Below are positions 1-8,973 of a stretch of 64,000 nucleotides of DNA, one piece after another; the stretch's first letter is position 1, and the number at the start of each line of letters is the position of its first letter. Both the position numbers and the translations under genes were made by a program. The stretch is from Pseudomonas costantinii (GTDB taxonomy: Bacteria; Pseudomonadota; Gammaproteobacteria; Pseudomonadales; Pseudomonadaceae), in NCBI RefSeq assembly GCF_001870435.1, contig NZ_MDDR01000022.1, forward strand, positions 62,001-126,000, given 5' to 3'. Under the pieces are notes generated by a model. The model was not told where the DNA came from, searched no databases, and worked only from the letters and a program-made list of their open reading frames with translations.

Positions 1-2110
1 GGATCAGGTTTAGCAAAAACTCGCTCAGTGGCTTGGGGCCGCCTTGTAGTTTGTCCAAGGTGGTCTGCCCGCGTGCTTGTTCTTTTATAGCGGGGTCGTC
101 CAGTTCAAGGTGTTCGAGAAATGCATTGGCAATTGAACGGGACCGACCGCTGTTGAAGCTATTCAATAAGGATTCATTCGCAGGGCGTTCATGAGCGAGA
201 TCATGTGCTGCATAGCTGGGCGTGAATTTTTTGGTCGTATCAACCTCGTTGGCTTGCCTTGATTCCTGATTTTTCGCCCTGTACAGATCCGTTCGTTCAA
301 TGGTGCCCTTGTTGAGGTTGATTTCGTACGCTTGGGATTTGCCGTTCAGCTCAGTTTTTACCAGTAGCCCTGGTTTATTCGGGCCTGGCGTTTTATCCGT
401 AAATCCAAGCCCTAACGTGTGTGAGCCTTCTTGAAAAAAGGTGACTTTTCCATATTCAAAGTTCTTTCGATCCTCAAGCGGGAGCTGCGAAATCATGTGC
501 TTGACCGTTGTTTTTACGGCAGCCTTTTTCTCATTGATAGCGCCTCCAAACTGCCGGTCGAATTCCTTTTGTACGCCAAACGTCAGGTCATTGTTCAACG
601 CCTCTAACGGGATGCGAGGGTCACTCGACTTGAAGGGTGCCGGATCCGGCCAGTCCATCATGGCAATATCCAATAGCGAATGCATACCTGCCAACCTGGT
701 TTGTGACGCTGTCCCGCGATAAGCATCCGTACTGAGCACTTTTTCTTCGAAAAGCGCTCCCAAGTCTCCAAATCGCTCTTTCAGCTTGGCCAAGGCAATG
801 TCTTTTCGCGTGGGTATTTCCATGTCCAGTGCTTGGGAGGCAGAGAGCTGAGCGTTAAGGCGTCTGTTGAACTCGGTTCTGACGGTGTTGAGTTGTTGGA
901 CGGTGTAACTGTCACCCGGACTTTTTATGATCACGCCGTTGGCGACAGCCCAGTCCACCAGCGCGGCGCTTTGGGCGCTCTCAGGCGCCGGCGCTCGGCC
1001 CTTGTTGTTCTCATAATGGATCATGACTTCGGCAAAGGTCATATTGGATACCGTCCCCGGCCGCTCAGCTTCTATAGCTGCAGCCGCAATCGATAAGTTG
1101 GCCCATGCGAGGCTGCCGATTGTCACGTTCTTGGGGATGTCTTTAATCAGAAACTGCGGTGCCTCCAAGGCCAGCAGCAAGTGAGTCGCGAGTTTCGCGG
1201 TGTCCGCTGTTGCTTTGCCGTTGGCGACAAGGTTACGGCTCAGGCTTTCAACAATCGTCGAGGGTGATTGACCCCAATGCCCGGGATGTACCAGATCAAA
1301 ATCGCCGATTTTGTTGCGAAATCGCCAGACAGTGGACTGTGGATCGAGCCCAAAGTGAATCGCCGTCAATACATGCTCATAAATACTGGTATCCGAAGAT
1401 GCACCATGCAGGTGTGTCTGCATGGCTTGTCCCAGTGCCCGGGCCTTCGGAGAGTCGAGCAGTTTTTGTAGCGCCTTGACAGGGTCTTGCAAATCGCTTT
1501 GTGTCACTGAACTACCGCTCAGCAAGTAGCCTAGCGTGGCGCTGCCACCGTGCGGCAACGGTAAGCCTGGCACATCGGTTTTGTTGGAGTAGAGGAATTG
1601 GAGGAGGCTGTGCTGATCAATTCGCGACATCGGTATTGGCCAGGAAAGGCCCCCTCCGAAATTTCCCAGAGGATGCAATGAGGCCTTTTGTTCCAACTCC
1701 GTCGCCAACGTGCTGACTGCATCGGCGGTACCCGGCAGTTTAAAACCAAGGTCAGTGATGATGGTAGCCAAGGTCTGAGGCGTGGCTCGCGTTGAGGCGT
1801 AGAACGAGTCTTGATGAGGCGCCAGAGTGCTGTTGTTCAAGCGATATGAAATCTGCTCGGGTGTAACGGGCTTGCCATACACCCGAGTATCAATTCCTCG
1901 GAGCTGGCCTGCCAAGTCACGCAGGTTTTCTTGGTCTGCCAGTAGTCGTCGCAGGGTGTTGGTGGGCGGCGCCTGAACAGCGCTGGTACTGCTCTGGGAG
2001 ATCGATGTTATTGATGTGGCTGAGGGGCTTGGCGTAGTGTGATCAGATACTTCGGCGGTATGGCCGTGGGGGATGCTTGATGTGCGCAGTGCTGTGGTGG
2101 TCATGCTCAT
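1..2110 (-). CDS. Large toxin-like protein, N-terminal part (runs off the window)
   Basis: An uninterrupted minus-strand reading frame of about 703 codons runs from an ATG at 2110 to the left edge, so the C-terminal part is outside the window. An AAGG sits 8 bases upstream of 2110; a second in-frame ATG lies at 2104. The first ~45 residues are Ser/Thr/Ala-rich and look disordered, beginning MSMTTTALRTSS. No Sec signal peptide or membrane segment is visible. The rest is a mixed alpha/beta sequence with no catalytic motif I recognise. Length and style resemble the very large Pseudomonas proteins annotated as dermonecrotic-type or membrane-targeted effector toxins, in which the active domain lies further downstream. 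That family link is inference from memory. The coding call itself is strong: no stop in 2.1 kb, codon use typical of the genus, and continuous plausible protein. Confidence 0.75.
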   Translation of the reverse strand, partial: MSMTTTALRTSSIPHGHTAEVSDHTTPSPSATSITSISQSSTSAVQAPPTNTLRRLLADQENLRDLAGQLRGIDTRVYGKPVTPEQISYRLNNSTLAPHQDSFYASTRATPQTLATIITDLGFKLPGTADAVSTLATELEQKASLHPLGNFGGGLSWPIPMSRIDQHSLLQFLYSNKTDVPGLPLPHGGSATLGYLLSGSSVTQSDLQDPVKALQKLLDSPKARALGQAMQTHLHGASSDTSIYEHVLTAIHFGLDPQSTVWRFRNKIGDFDLVHPGHWGQSPSTIVESLSRNLVANGKATADTAKLATHLLLALEAPQFLIKDIPKNVTIGSLAWANLSIAAAAIEAERPGTVSNMTFAEVMIHYENNKGRAPAPESAQSAALVDWAVANGVIIKSPGDSYTVQQLNTVRTEFNRRLNAQLSASQALDMEIPTRKDIALAKLKERFGDLGALFEEKVLSTDAYRGTASQTRLAGMHSLLDIAMMDWPDPAPFKSSDPRIPLEALNNDLTFGVQKEFDRQFGGAINEKKAAVKTTVKHMISQLPLEDRKNFEYGKVTFFQEGSHTLGLGFTDKTPGPNKPGLLVKTELNGKSQAYEINLNKGTIERTDLYRAKNQESRQANEVDTTKKFTPSYAAHDLAHERPANESLLNSFNSGRSRSIANAFLEHLELDDPAIKEQARGQTTLDKLQGGPKPLSEFLLNLI

Positions 2111-2386
2111 TTGGCTTACCTTGGTGGGTCAATAAAGACGCCTTCCAAAAGATCTTCCGTGTTCCTGAGGCGCAATTCTGAGTGCCCGAACACTCAAAGT
2201 TCGTTCCTGCCCCGTTCCAGAGTTCTGTTTTCAACTGTGTAAATGAGCTGATGAAACCGGCCGTAATCGGCGCGAGATCCACGCCCAGTGTGTAGGTTTT
2301 TGGTTCAAATCAACGCGGAAACATAGCCCTGGCCTCTGATAATCGGGCAAACTCCTCCCTTTTCCGCACCAGGCCAAGGCATGCCC

Positions 2387-5300
2387 ATGACTCCCGCGTC
2401 GTCTGTCGATGAAAAGAGCTTTCGTAAACTCCTGAGCCGTAACGTAGCGTTGCCTTTAGGTGTGGGCGTGCTCAGCGCGGTGTTCTTCGTCGTGCTGATT
2501 AGCTACCTGTTGTCGGTGATTCAGTGGGTGGAGCACACCGATCGGGTTATCAATAACCTCAATGAGACGTCAAAGCTGACGGTTGACCTGGAAACCGGCA
2601 TGCGTGGCTTCCTGATCACCGGGGATGAGCATTTCCTCGACCCCTATGAAGTGGCCAAGCCGCGGATCATTGCTGACTTGCGTAACTTGCGAGACCTGGT
2701 ATCGGATAACCCCCAGCAAGTGGATCGCCTCAAGCGGCTGGAAGCCCTGCAAATCGAGTGGAACGCCTACGCGCAGTCGATGATTGACTTGCAGCGCGCG
2801 AGTGGTGATTACCGCAGTGCGGTCAAGGCGGGCCGGGGCAAGCGCCTGACCGATGAAATTCGCAAGGAGTACGAGAATGCGGTGGAGATGGAGCAGCAGT
2901 TCCGTATCACCCGTAATGAAGAGGTCACCCGCACTACCGTGCTGAGCGTCACCCTGTACTTGGTCTTTATTCTCGGCCTAAGTGGCTTTCTGGCTTATTC
3001 CGGACGTAAAAATCTTGTCTCTCTTTCAGGTAGTTACAACGCAAACCTCGCGTCACAACAGAAGATCGCCCTACGCCTGGAACAGCAAGCCTGGCTGCGC
3101 AATGGCCAGACAGAGCTGGCCGAACAGGTTCTAGGCCAACTGACCCTGAACCTGCTGGGTCGCAACATCCTGCATTTTTTCGCCCAGTACATGGGCTCGG
3201 CGGTCGCGGCGCTGTACGTGCGTGAAGAACACGGTGGCCTGAAGCGCGTTGCCACTTACGGTTTCTCCCGCGAACAGGAGCAAAAGGAACAATCGATCTA
3301 CAGCGACGAAGGCATCGTTGGTCAAGCCGCCCAGCTCGATCGCCTGATTCGCCTGGACGATGTGCCGGTGGACTACTTCAAGGTCAGTTCCGGCCTGGGC
3401 GAAGGCCCGACTCGCAGCGTGCTGGTGATGCCGACCAGTGATGACGACCGCGTCAACGGCGTGATCGAACTGGGCTTCCTGCGCCCACTGCAAGAGCGTG
3501 ACGTCGAGTTGCTGGAGCTGATCGCCGGCAATATCGGTACCTCCATTGAGGCCGCCCGCTATCGCCAGCGTTTGCAGGAAGTGCTGGCCGAAACCCAGCA
3601 GCTTAACGAAGAGCTGCAAGTGCAGCAGGAAGAGCTCAAGACTGCCAACGAAGAGTTGGAAGAACAGTCACGCATCCTCAAGGAGTCCCAGGCGCACCTG
3701 GAAACCCAGCAAGCAGAGCTTGAGCAGACCAACGAGCAGTTGGCTGAACAGACCCAGACCCTGGCCGAGCAGCGCGACGCCATGGATCGCAAGAACGTAG
3801 AACTCAACCAGGCACAGCTCCAACTGGAAGATCGCGCCGAAGAATTACAGCGCTCCAGCAAGTACAAATCCGAATTCCTCGCCAACATGTCCCACGAGCT
3901 GCGCACGCCGCTGAACAGTTCGTTGATCCTGGCCAAGTTGCTGGCCGAGAATCCCCAGGAAAACCTCAGCGCCGAACAGGTCAAGTTTGCCGAGTCTATT
4001 TATTCGGCGGGTAATGACTTACTCAACCTGATCAACGACATCCTGGATATCTCCAAGGTGGAAGCCGGCAAGCTGGAGATGCGCCCGGAAAACTCCAGTG
4101 TTGCGCGCCTGGTGGACGGCCTGCGTGGCATGTTCGAGCCGCTGGCGGCCGATCGTAAGTTGGGCTTCCAGGTCGAAGTGCAGGAAGGTGCACCGACCAT
4201 GCTGTTTACCGATCGCCAGCGTCTGGAGCAGATCCTTAAGAATCTTTTGTCCAACGCGGTGAAGTTCACCGAACAAGGCCAAGTCAGCCTGTCGGTAACC
4301 CGAGCGCCGGGGGAGGGGATCGCCTTCATCGTGCGCGACTCCGGTATCGGTATTGCGCCGGACCAGCAGGAAAGCATCTTCGAAGCCTTCCGCCAGGCCG
4401 ACGGCACCACCAATCGCCGCTACGGCGGCACGGGCCTGGGGCTGTCGATTTCCCGCGACCTGGCCACGCTGCTCGGCGGCTATATCAGCGTGACCAGCGA
4501 GCCTGGCAAGGGCAGCGTGTTTACCTTGGTGTTGCCGCAGCAGTATGTCGAACGCCAAGCAGATGCCCCGCCGATCGAGCAGCCACGCCAGGTCGTGGTG
4601 GCGCCTACGCCCATCAAGGTTTCACCGTTGCCGGTGGTCGACCCCAAGCTGATCCCACGTTTTGCCGATGACCGCGACAAAGCGCCGTTCAGCACACGCT
4701 GTATCCTGGTGGTGGAAGATGAGCCGAACTTCGCACGCATCCTGTTCGATCTGGCCCATGAGTTGGGTTATCACTGCCTGGTGGCCCACGGCGCGGACGA
4801 AGGCTATAGCCTGGCCGAAGAATACATTCCCGACGCGATCCTGCTGGACATGCGCCTGCCGGACCACTCCGGGCTGACGGTGCTGCAACGCCTCAAGGAA
4901 CACGCCATTACCCGCCACATCCCGGTGCATGTGATTTCCGTGGAAGACCGCGTCGAAGCCGCCATGCACATGGGCGCCATCGGTTACGCGGTGAAGCCCA
5001 CTACCCGCGAAGAACTCAAGGACGTGTTTGCACGCCTGGAAGCCAAGCTGACCCAGAAGGTCAAGCGCGTGCTGTTGGTGGAAGACGATGACTTGCAGCG
5101 CGACAGCATTGCCCGCCTGATTGGTGACGATGATATTGAGATCACCGATGTCGGCTACGCCCAGGCAGCCCTGGACCTGCTGCGCACCAACATCTACGAC
5201 TGCATGATCATCGATCTCAAGTTACCGGACATGCTCGGTAACGAGCTGCTCAAGCGCATGGCCACCGAGGATATCTGCTCCTTCCCGCCGGTGATTGTCT

Positions 5301-5878
5301 ACACCGGGCGCAACTTGACGCGTGACGAAGAGGCCGAGCTGCGCAAATATTCGCGCTCGATCATCATCAAGGGCGCCCGCTCGCCAGAGCGCCTATTGGA
5401 CGAAGTGACGCTGTTTTTGCACAAAGTCGAATCTCAGCTGTCCCATGACCGCCAGAAGATGCTCAAGACCGCCCGCAGCCGCGACAAGGTCTTTGAGGGG
5501 CGCAAGATCCTGCTGGTGGATGACGATGTGCGTAACATCTTCGCCCTGACTAGCGCCCTGGAGCACAAAGGCGCCGTGGTGGTGATTGGGCGTAACGGCC
5601 GTGAAGCTATCGATAAACTCAATGAAGTCGAGGATATCGACCTGGTACTGATGGACGTGATGATGCCGGAGATGGACGGTTACGAGGCTACGGCCTTGAT
5701 CCGTCAGGACCCGCGTTGGAAAAAGCTGCCGATTATTGCGGTCACGGCCAAAGCGATGAAGGACGACCAGGAACGCTGCCTCGCGGCCGGTTCCAACGAT
5801 TACCTGGCCAAGCCCATTGACTTGGATCGTCTGTTCTCACTGATTCGCGTATGGCTACCCAAGATGGAACGCATTTAA
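2387..5878 (+). CDS. Hybrid sensor histidine kinase (CHASE3-GAF-HisKA-HATPase-REC-REC-REC)
   Basis: A ~1163-residue inner-membrane kinase. Order: cytoplasmic tail; TM helix (~20-42); CHASE3-like periplasmic helical region (~45-185) with the motif TGMRGFLITGDE; second TM (~187-208); GAF-like domain (~245-390); long Gln/Glu-rich coiled coil (~395-490); HisKA with SHELRTPLN (phospho-His about 503); HATPase_c with a GGTGLGLSIS G-box; then three receivers (~770-890, 895-1010, 1040-1155) with aspartates in LLDMRLP, IIDLKLP and LMDVMMP. AAGG at 2376-2379 lies 7 bases before the ATG at 2387 but only 1 base before the ATG at 2381, so I prefer 2387. The following cheR-like gene starts at the next base after the stop, so this heads an operon. 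Three receivers on one kinase suggest an internal phosphorelay or a signal-integrating hub; the input signal is unknown. Confidence 0.92.
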   Translation: MTPASSVDEKSFRKLLSRNVALPLGVGVLSAVFFVVLISYLLSVIQWVEHTDRVINNLNETSKLTVDLETGMRGFLITGDEHFLDPYEVAKPRIIADLRNLRDLVSDNPQQVDRLKRLEALQIEWNAYAQSMIDLQRASGDYRSAVKAGRGKRLTDEIRKEYENAVEMEQQFRITRNEEVTRTTVLSVTLYLVFILGLSGFLAYSGRKNLVSLSGSYNANLASQQKIALRLEQQAWLRNGQTELAEQVLGQLTLNLLGRNILHFFAQYMGSAVAALYVREEHGGLKRVATYGFSREQEQKEQSIYSDEGIVGQAAQLDRLIRLDDVPVDYFKVSSGLGEGPTRSVLVMPTSDDDRVNGVIELGFLRPLQERDVELLELIAGNIGTSIEAARYRQRLQEVLAETQQLNEELQVQQEELKTANEELEEQSRILKESQAHLETQQAELEQTNEQLAEQTQTLAEQRDAMDRKNVELNQAQLQLEDRAEELQRSSKYKSEFLANMSHELRTPLNSSLILAKLLAENPQENLSAEQVKFAESIYSAGNDLLNLINDILDISKVEAGKLEMRPENSSVARLVDGLRGMFEPLAADRKLGFQVEVQEGAPTMLFTDRQRLEQILKNLLSNAVKFTEQGQVSLSVTRAPGEGIAFIVRDSGIGIAPDQQESIFEAFRQADGTTNRRYGGTGLGLSISRDLATLLGGYISVTSEPGKGSVFTLVLPQQYVERQADAPPIEQPRQVVVAPTPIKVSPLPVVDPKLIPRFADDRDKAPFSTRCILVVEDEPNFARILFDLAHELGYHCLVAHGADEGYSLAEEYIPDAILLDMRLPDHSGLTVLQRLKEHAITRHIPVHVISVEDRVEAAMHMGAIGYAVKPTTREELKDVFARLEAKLTQKVKRVLLVEDDDLQRDSIARLIGDDDIEITDVGYAQAALDLLRTNIYDCMIIDLKLPDMLGNELLKRMATEDICSFPPVIVYTGRNLTRDEEAELRKYSRSIIIKGARSPERLLDEVTLFLHKVESQLSHDRQKMLKTARSRDKVFEGRKILLVDDDVRNIFALTSALEHKGAVVVIGRNGREAIDKLNEVEDIDLVLMDVMMPEMDGYEATALIRQDPRWKKLPIIAVTAKAMKDDQERCLAAGSNDYLAKPIDLDRLFSLIRVWLPKMERI

Positions 5879-6709
5879 GTGGAGCGACGTTTTTTGGATA
5901 AAAGTAGCGACATCGAGCTGCGTTTGTTGATCGAAGCGATTTACCTCAAGTACAGCTACGACTTTCGCGACTATTCCGGCGCGTCGGTCAAACGCCGTGT
6001 GGCCCACGCCTTGCGCCAGTTCGATTGCGCAACCATTTCCGCGCTGCAGGAGCGTGTGTTGCATGACCCGGCAGCGTTTATGCAATTGCTGCAGTTTCTG
6101 ACGATCCCGGTGAGCGAGATGTTTCGCGATCCGTCGCACTTCCTGGCGATACGCCAGGAAGTGGTACCACTACTGAAGACCTATCCGTCGCTGAAAATTT
6201 GGATCGCCGGTTGCAGCACGGGGGAGGAGGTGTACTCCATGGCGATCTTGTTGCGCGAAGAAGGGCTGCTGGAGCGCACGATCATTTACGCCACGGATAT
6301 CAACCCGGCATCGTTGGATAAAGCCAAGCAGGGGATCTTTTCCCTGGCAAATGTACGTGCCTACACCGCCAATTATCAACAGGCGGGCGGGCAGCGTTCA
6401 TTTGCCGACTACTACACCGCGGCATACGATTACGCGATCTTCGACAAGACGCTGCGCGAGAACGTGACCTTTGCCGATCACAGCCTGGCGACGGATAGCG
6501 TCTTTTCAGAAACTCAATTAATTTCATGTCGTAACGTACTGATTTATTTCAATAAAAAATTGCAAGATCGAGCGTTCGGATTGTTTCATGAGTCGTTATG
6601 TCATCGCGGCTTCCTGGTGCTGGGCAGCAAGGAAACCCTGGATTTCTCGGCTTACAGCAAACAATTCGACCCGTTGGTCAAGCAGGAACGGATCTACCGA
6701 AAATCATGA
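5879..6709 (+). CDS. CheR-type protein-glutamate methyltransferase
   Basis: A 276-residue protein of the CheR family, which uses S-adenosylmethionine to methylate glutamates, classically on chemoreceptors. Visible landmarks are an N-terminal helical CheR domain (~10-70) with YSGASVKRRV, the SAM-binding motif WIAGCSTGEEVYS (~112-124), and the late motif SCRNVLIYFN (~207-216). No receptor-tethering tail is present. The GTG at 5879 directly abuts the stop of the upstream kinase. A TTG at 5894 with GGAG nine bases upstream is a possible alternative start. It overlaps the cheB-like gene by ATGA. With no receptor, CheA or CheW nearby, the likely partner is a domain of the neighbouring hybrid kinase; that is inference. 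Confidence 0.9.
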   Translation: MERRFLDKSSDIELRLLIEAIYLKYSYDFRDYSGASVKRRVAHALRQFDCATISALQERVLHDPAAFMQLLQFLTIPVSEMFRDPSHFLAIRQEVVPLLKTYPSLKIWIAGCSTGEEVYSMAILLREEGLLERTIIYATDINPASLDKAKQGIFSLANVRAYTANYQQAGGQRSFADYYTAAYDYAIFDKTLRENVTFADHSLATDSVFSETQLISCRNVLIYFNKKLQDRAFGLFHESLCHRGFLVLGSKETLDFSAYSKQFDPLVKQERIYRKS

Positions 6710-7305
6710 GTGACGCAGCAGCGAGCCCGATTTGTGGGATTGAAGCCATCGTCGTCGGCGCTTCCGCCGGCGGGGTCGAGGCGTTGCTGAGTATTTTTGG
6801 TAACCTGCCCCAGGGCTTCGGCCTGCCGATCATTGCGGTGTTGCACCTGCCCGATGAGCGCCGCAGCCAGTTGGCGGAAGTGTTTGCGCGGCGCCTGCGT
6901 GTTCCGGTAAAGGAGGCGCGGGACAAGGAGTCGGTTGAGGCGGGTACCGTGTATTTCGCCGGGCCCGGCTATCATTTGTCGGTAGAACATGACCGTAGCC
7001 TGTCCTTGAGCCAGGAAGACCGCGTGTATCATTCCCGGCCCGCCATCGATTATCTGTTCGCATCGGCCGCCGATGCCTATGGCAAAGGCTTGTTGGCTAT
7101 TTTGCTGACGGGTGCCAACCAGGACGGTGCGCAAGGGCTGGCCCACGTCAAGCAATTGGGCGGCACTACCGTCGTACAAGACCCCAAGGAAGCACGGATT
7201 GCCGTGATGCCCCTGGCGGCCCTGGCGTTGCACACACCTGATCATATTCTGACCTTGGGCCACATTGGCTCAATGCTGGCCTCCCTGGAACCCTCCCCAT
7301 GTTAA
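6706..7305 (+). CDS. CheB-type methylesterase, stand-alone catalytic domain
   Basis: A 199-residue CheB methylesterase domain without the usual N-terminal receiver. The catalytic triad is readable: Ser20 in VGASAGG, His47 in AVLHLPDE, and Asp140 in TGANQDGA. The family hydrolyses glutamyl methyl esters and deamidates glutamines, opposing CheR. The start ATG at 6706 overlaps the CheR stop (ATGA), and the stop overlaps the next gene by 7 bases, so expression is translationally coupled. Lacking a receiver, it cannot be switched on by its own phosphorylation. It may be constitutive or controlled by partner binding. Proteins of this kind are annotated as chemotaxis protein CheB, but nothing here points to flagellar chemotaxis. 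Confidence 0.92.
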   Translation: MSDAAASPICGIEAIVVGASAGGVEALLSIFGNLPQGFGLPIIAVLHLPDERRSQLAEVFARRLRVPVKEARDKESVEAGTVYFAGPGYHLSVEHDRSLSLSQEDRVYHSRPAIDYLFASAADAYGKGLLAILLTGANQDGAQGLAHVKQLGGTTVVQDPKEARIAVMPLAALALHTPDHILTLGHIGSMLASLEPSPC

Positions 7306-8492
7306 GTACTGTCCAGGCCAAACTGCTGATCGTCGATGATCTGCCGGAAAACCTGCTGGCGCTCGAAGCGCTGATCAAACGCGAGGACCGTCAGGTTTTC
7401 AAGGCGTTAAGCGCAGACGAGGCCTTGTCGCTGCTGCTGGAGCACGAGTTCGCCATGGCGATTCTCGACGTGCAGATGCCCGGCATGAACGGTTTCGAGT
7501 TGGCCGAGCTGATGCGCGGCACTGAAAAGACCAAAAACATCCCGATTGTGTTCGTCAGCGCCGCCGGCCGCGAACTCAACTATGCCTTCAAGGGCTATGA
7601 AAGCGGCGCCGTGGACTTCCTGCACAAGCCGCTGGATATCCACGCGGTGAAGAGCAAGGTCAATGTGTTCGTCGACCTGTATCGCCAGAGCAAGGCAATG
7701 AAGCAGCAGGTCGAAGCCCTGGAGCGCAGCCGCCGCGAGCAGGAGTTGCTGCTGACGCGCCTGCAGTCTACTCAGGCCGAGCTGGAACAGGCGGTGCGCA
7801 TGCGTGATGACTTTATGTCGATTGTCGCCCACGAGGTGCGTACGCCCCTCAATGGCCTGATCCTGGAGACCCAGTTGCGCAAGATGCACCTGGCCCGCGA
7901 TAACGCCGCCGCGTTTACCCTCGACAAGATGCACGCCATGGTCGATCGCGATGAACGGCAGATCCAGAGCCTGATTCGCCTGATCGAAGACATGCTTGAC
8001 GTATCGCGCATTCGCACCGGCAAATTATCGATTCGCCCAGCGCGATTCGATCTGACGCAGTTGGTGAGTAACCTGGTAGAGAACTTCGCGCCACAAGTAG
8101 CGGCCGCAAACTCGTCCCTGAAGCTTGTGGTCGAGGGGCCCGTGGAAGGTAACTGGGATGAGTTCCGCATTGAGCAGGTCATCACCAATCTACTGACCAA
8201 CGCCCTGCGTTATGGGGCCAAGAGCCCAGTGGACGTACGGGTATATACGGAGCATGGTGAAGCACGGGTCGATGTGCGCGACCGTGGCATCGGTATCAGC
8301 GAAGACAACCAGAAGCGTATTTTTCAGCAGTTCGAACGCGTGTCCGCCAGCCATGTTGCTGCCGGCCTGGGCCTGGGGCTGTTTATTTCCGAGCAGATCG
8401 TGGCGGCCCACGGCGGCACCATTGAGGTCGAAAGCCGGATAGGCGAGGGCGCTTTGTTTCGGGTGTGCCTGCCTCTTGAGGCATCGGCATGA
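7299..8492 (+). CDS. Receiver-histidine kinase (REC-coiled coil-HisKA-HATPase_c)
   Basis: A 397-residue soluble protein: receiver at ~7-125 with phospho-acceptor Asp57 in AILDVQMPGMNG, a coiled coil (~130-165), HisKA with His178 in VAHEVRTPLN, and HATPase_c ending in a LGLGLFISEQIV G-box. No membrane segments. A receiver placed in front of a kinase core usually lets an upstream kinase tune the downstream one, so this is a candidate second tier below the hybrid kinase at 2387-5878. The start overlaps the cheB-like gene by 7 bases. The gap of 78 bases to the next gene suggests that the tightly coupled operon ends here or continues with reduced coupling. Confidence 0.92.
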   Translation: MLSTVQAKLLIVDDLPENLLALEALIKREDRQVFKALSADEALSLLLEHEFAMAILDVQMPGMNGFELAELMRGTEKTKNIPIVFVSAAGRELNYAFKGYESGAVDFLHKPLDIHAVKSKVNVFVDLYRQSKAMKQQVEALERSRREQELLLTRLQSTQAELEQAVRMRDDFMSIVAHEVRTPLNGLILETQLRKMHLARDNAAAFTLDKMHAMVDRDERQIQSLIRLIEDMLDVSRIRTGKLSIRPARFDLTQLVSNLVENFAPQVAAANSSLKLVVEGPVEGNWDEFRIEQVITNLLTNALRYGAKSPVDVRVYTEHGEARVDVRDRGIGISEDNQKRIFQQFERVSASHVAAGLGLGLFISEQIVAAHGGTIEVESRIGEGALFRVCLPLEASA

Positions 8493-8570
8493 AATCAATC
8501 GTCGGCTCGACGCAACCTCTGCGTGACCCTATGGTCGTAACTGCAGCAATTGACCGGACAAAGGTTTCCC

Positions 8571-8948
8571 ATGAGTGAAGATGCACAAGATGTTGTACTG
8601 ATCGTCGAGGACGACGAATCGATAATGTTTGTGCTGGGTGAGTACCTGGCGGGTTTGGGCTATCGGGTGTTAAAGGCGATCGACGGGGAGCAGGCATTTG
8701 AAATTCTCGCCTCCAAACCGCACCTGGACCTCATGATTACCGACTATCGACTGCCAGGCGGGATTTCCGGCGTGCAGATTGCCGAACCGGCGGTCAAGTT
8801 ACGCCCTGAGCTGAAGGTCATCTTTATCAGTGGTTACCCGCAGGAAATTCTCGACTGCAACAGCCCGATCACACGCAACGCGCCGATCCTGGCCAAGCCG
8901 TTTGATCTGGATACGTTGCATGAACATATCCAACGCCTGCTCGCATGA
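8571..8948 (+). CDS. Single-domain response regulator
   Basis: A 125-residue lone receiver with no output domain. The acidic pocket is VEDDES, the phospho-acceptor is in MITDYRLPGG, and the conserved lysine is in LAKPFD. The ATG at 8571 has AAAGG upstream (8559-8563). Such proteins shuttle phosphoryl groups or act by binding a partner. It closes the plus-strand signalling operon and faces the convergent hybrid kinase gene, leaving only 25 bases between the two stops. It may be the shared phosphate sink or the mobile output of this cascade; the target is not evident. Confidence 0.9.
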   Translation: MSEDAQDVVLIVEDDESIMFVLGEYLAGLGYRVLKAIDGEQAFEILASKPHLDLMITDYRLPGGISGVQIAEPAVKLRPELKVIFISGYPQEILDCNSPITRNAPILAKPFDLDTLHEHIQRLLA

Positions 8949-8973
8949 CCTGCCGACGGGCTGCCATGCAGCC

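Noticed and set aside
5879..7305. CheR/CheB pair as part of a flagellar chemotaxis operon
   Set aside because: No CheA, CheW, CheY-CheZ or methyl-accepting protein is present; neighbours are kinases and receivers.
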